This document shows positions 61,502 to 64,000 of a DNA stretch of 64,000 nt, piece after piece. A model generated the notes under the pieces. The model saw only the letters and a list, made by a program, of their open reading frames with translations, ran no database searches and was not told the DNA's origin. The stretch lies in assembly GCF_025753795.1 (NCBI RefSeq), contig NZ_JAOWPS010000002.1:682001-746000 (forward strand), written 5' to 3'. The DNA is from Mesorhizobium sp. YC-39. GTDB lineage: Bacteria; Pseudomonadota; Alphaproteobacteria; Rhizobiales; Rhizobiaceae. The stretch's first letter is position 1. Every line of letters starts with the position of its first letter. The position numbers were made by a program, and so were the translations under genes.

Positions 61502-62275
61502 ATGTATCTCGAACGATTCCGCCTGGATGGACAAACGGCATTCATCACCGGCGGAGGGCGCGGCATCGGCCTGGCGACAGCCGAGGCGCTGGCCGAAGCT
61601 GGCGCGCGGGTGATCATTTCGGACATGAACCCCGACGTGCTCGAAGTCGGCCGGCGGGAATTGACCGAGAAAGGCTATACGGTCGACGCTGTCGTGCTCG
61701 ATGTTACCGATTCCAAGGCAGTCGCGGCGGCCGCCCGATCAGCCAATGAGCGATATCAGGCCGTCGATATCCTGATTGCCAATGCCGGCATCGCCTGGCC
61801 GGATACAGGTGGCGAGGAGATGAGCGATGAGGTCTGGCTGAAGGTTGTCGATGTCGATCTCAACGGTGCCTACTGGTCATGCCGGGAATTCGCCAGGCCG
61901 ATGCTGGAACGCGGTCGTGGCTCGATCGTGACGCTCGGCTCCATGTCCGGCCTGATCTCGAACAAGCCGCAGCGTCAGGCGCACTACAATGCGGCCAAGG
62001 CGGCCGTTCATCACATGACACGGTCGCTTGCCGGCGAATGGGCGGAGCGGGGCGTGCGCGTCAACTGCGTGGCTCCGACCTACGTGGACACGGTCATGTC
62101 CCGCGACGGCTTCACGGACGACAACCTCATGCCGGTCTGGATGGACATGACGCCGATGAAGCGCGTCGCGCGGGCGGACGAGATCGCAGCTCCCATCCTC
62201 TTTCTCGCCTCCAGTGCCTCCAGTGCGATGACCGGCTCCGTGGTCGTGGTGGATTGCGGGTATACGATTTGGTAG
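61502..62275 (+). CDS. SDR-family oxidoreductase (polyol/sugar dehydrogenase-like)
   Basis: This 257-residue classical SDR has the cofactor motif TGGGRGIGLATAEAL, NAG in ILIANAGIAW, and the active-site YNAAK preceded by TLGSMSG (Ser). The ATG at 61502 has AAGGAAG 6 bases upstream; an in-frame ATG at 61487 overlaps the kinase stop by 4 bases and is an alternative. It is similar in type to gluconate 5-dehydrogenase and polyol dehydrogenases. With the kinase and DeoR genes it forms the plus-strand arm of the sugar cluster. Confidence 0.87.
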   Translation: MYLERFRLDGQTAFITGGGRGIGLATAEALAEAGARVIISDMNPDVLEVGRRELTEKGYTVDAVVLDVTDSKAVAAAARSANERYQAVDILIANAGIAWPDTGGEEMSDEVWLKVVDVDLNGAYWSCREFARPMLERGRGSIVTLGSMSGLISNKPQRQAHYNAAKAAVHHMTRSLAGEWAERGVRVNCVAPTYVDTVMSRDGFTDDNLMPVWMDMTPMKRVARADEIAAPILFLASSASSAMTGSVVVVDCGYTIW

Positions 62276-62337
62276 AGATTGACCGAAATTGATCGGAAAC
62301 CGGCCGGAATCATTGCCGGCCACCAACCGGGTGATGC

Positions 62338-63159
62338 ATGGACTCTCCGAGCAAGCGCGTCGACATCGTTCCGGCCAAACGGCGGGCTCTGATCTTGGAG
62401 CATCTGCGGATCAATGGAGCGGCCAGCATCCAGGAACTGGCTGACACGATCGGCGGTTCTCAATCGACCGTTCGGCGCGACCTCGAGGATCTCGTGGAAA
62501 AGGGCTATCTGGAACGTACCCATGGCGGTGCGCATCTGCTTCAGCCGATGCGGGCCACCTTCGAAAGGGAGATGACGGTCAACGCCGAACTCCAGCACGC
62601 GGAAAAGGTGGCGATCGGCCGCGAGGCCGCCCTGCGCCTCAGTGCGCGAGACAGTGTTATCTTCGATAGTTCCTCAACGGTCATGGAGGCGGTTCGCGCG
62701 GCTGCCGAGCGCGATCTGCCTCTGACCGTAGTGACCAACAGCCTGCAGATCGCCGACTTTGCAGCGGATATCAAATCCTGGCGCATCATCCTGCCCGGCG
62801 GCACCGTCCGGCCGGGCTATCGCCATCTCGCCGGCGAGCCGGGTGAGAGCTTCATAAGGACGCTCCACGCCGACCTTTGCATGACGGGCGCATCAGCGGT
62901 AACCGGCACCCTGCTCACCGAGACGGCGCTTGAGGTTGCATCCCTGAAACGAGCCATGATTGCTTCAGCGCGGCGAACAATTCTGCTTGTAGACGGTTCG
63001 AAATTTACGGCGCCTGGCTTCTGCACGCTCTGTGATATCTCCGAGATTGACGAAGTCATCACCGACGACAGCGTCTCCAAAGAGGCACTGGGCCTGCTGC
63101 GATCGGAGGAGTGCCTGGTGACCGTTGCCTCCACAAGGGCGTCGATATCAGCGGCATAG
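62338..63159 (+). CDS. DeoR-family transcriptional regulator
   Basis: This 273-residue protein has the winged helix SIQELADTIGGSQSTVRRDL at about 30-49, then LERTHGGAHL, and a sensor domain with DSVIFDSSSTVMEAV and LPLTVVTNSLQ. It follows the SDR gene by 62 bases and is the last gene of the kinase-SDR operon. It is the most likely regulator of the repeats in 59814-60221. Confidence 0.87.
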   Translation: MDSPSKRVDIVPAKRRALILEHLRINGAASIQELADTIGGSQSTVRRDLEDLVEKGYLERTHGGAHLLQPMRATFEREMTVNAELQHAEKVAIGREAALRLSARDSVIFDSSSTVMEAVRAAAERDLPLTVVTNSLQIADFAADIKSWRIILPGGTVRPGYRHLAGEPGESFIRTLHADLCMTGASAVTGTLLTETALEVASLKRAMIASARRTILLVDGSKFTAPGFCTLCDISEIDEVITDDSVSKEALGLLRSEECLVTVASTRASISAA

Positions 63160-63242
63160 CGAAATTTGGGCGTCACGTGGCCGCTCTATGCAGTGGCAGC
63201 GCTCAGCAGCCCTGATGCAGATCAAAAAAGCACAGCCAAACG

Positions 63243-63271
63243 AAAACGGCCCGCACAAGGCGGGCCGTTTT
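63243..63271 (-). terminator. Terminator of the rRNA operon (bidirectional)
   Basis: AAAACGGCCCGC (63243-63254) pairs perfectly with GCGGGCCGTTTT (63260-63271) around a 5-base loop. On the minus strand the stem is followed by T-rich sequence just after the tRNA-fMet 3' end. It can also end transcripts from the DeoR operon on the plus strand, 84 bases after that gene. Confidence 0.88.
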
Positions 63272-63277
63272 GGTATT

Positions 63278-63354
<77 letters not shown>

Positions 63355-63408
63355 TCAACCCTAGAAGTAAGCCTAAGCTTACCAGATTCAAGCCTTGGCC
63401 AAATGAAA

Positions 63409-63426
63409 GGGCCGCTTGCGCGGCCC
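63409..63426. other. Hairpin between 5S rRNA and tRNA-fMet
   Basis: GGGCCGC (63409-63415) pairs with GCGGCCC (63420-63426) around a 4-base loop. On the minus strand it is followed by TTTCATTT. It may be a processing signal or partial terminator that separates 5S from the tRNA. Confidence 0.5.
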
Positions 63427-63484
63427 GAAATCCCGTTGGCGGGCCTTATCGTGAGGAGAAGATTTTCTAAACATGCGTTTGGCA

Positions 63485-63602
63485 GACCTGGCAGCGACCT
63501 ACTCTCCCGCGTCTTGAGACGAAGTACCATCAGCGCTGGAGCGTTTCACGGCCGAGTTCGGAATGGGATCGGGTGCAGCCGCTCCGCCATAACCACCAGG
63601 TC
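63485..63602 (-). rRNA. rrf: 5S ribosomal RNA
   Basis: The minus strand reads GACCTGGTGGTTATGGCGG at the 5' end, contains GATCCCATTCCGAACTCGG and CGTGAAACGC, and ends GGTCGCTGCCAGGTC. These are the conserved alphaproteobacterial 5S segments and complementary ends. The exact mature ends are estimated to within a few bases. Confidence 0.95.
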
Positions 63603-63696
63603 GGCAAAACGCATGTTTATATCGAGAAGCTGTCTATTCGTGCCATCCATCTCGGCGCAATCCAAAGGATTGTCGCCAGAAATGGGCATAAGGAAT

Positions 63697-64000
<304 letters not shown>

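Overview
This window looks like chromosomal DNA from a Rhizobiales alphaproteobacterium, most like Mesorhizobium or a close relative. The evidence is high GC, dense operons with 4-base start/stop overlaps, six ABC importers, many GntR/DeoR/TetR regulators, and the distal end of an rRNA operon in the order 23S-5S-initiator tRNA. The genus is inference; no search was run. No prophage, transposase, integrase or CRISPR array was found.

Layout. 1-2420: end of an enolase-superfamily sugar-acid dehydratase, an FCD-type GntR regulator and a D-2-hydroxyacid dehydrogenase, as one operon. 2463-9112: accessory genes (a frameshifted small secreted protein, an amidase, a GFA-fold protein, an SDR with a divergent TetR, an MFS exporter with a divergent AraC, a cupin). 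9197-14850 (minus): sugar importer with one binding protein, two permeases, a 69-residue membrane protein and two ATPases. 15210-18499: TetR, then a Tm-1-like protein, a PEP-hydrolase-like TIM barrel and a cupin. 18506-25905: M24 peptidase, divergent peptide importer, and a frameshifted ATC-hydrolase-like gene. 25921-33364: polyamine-type importer with a leaderless gamma-glutamyltranspeptidase homologue, flanked by DeoR and GntR regulators. 33400-42798: amidase plus dipeptide importer (minus) and a divergent MalT-like LuxR activator. 42822-53625: two divergent sugar arms. The minus arm has ThuA-like, HAD, FGGY kinase and class II aldolase genes; the plus arm has DeoR, FGGY kinase, a ribose-type importer and a ketose 3-epimerase-like enzyme. 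53669-63159: sugar importer with an L-xylulose-reductase-like SDR, a TIM-barrel aldolase-like protein, an ADP-dependent-kinase-family protein, a second SDR and a DeoR regulator. 63243-64000 (minus): rrn terminator, tRNA-fMet, 5S and the 3' end of 23S.

How it fits together. Most of the window is a row of uptake-plus-catabolism cassettes, each with its own regulator. Two stretches stand out. From about 9.2 to 25.9 kb, TGGTnnnACCA inverted repeats of FadR/GntR type occur upstream of both the sugar importer and the peptidase/peptide-importer pair. This suggests one regulon that may include the Tm-1-like genes. From 53.7 to 63.2 kb, the genes form a complete-looking sugar or polyol route (import, two reductases or dehydrogenases, an unusual ADP-type kinase, an aldolase), and I cannot match it to a described pathway.
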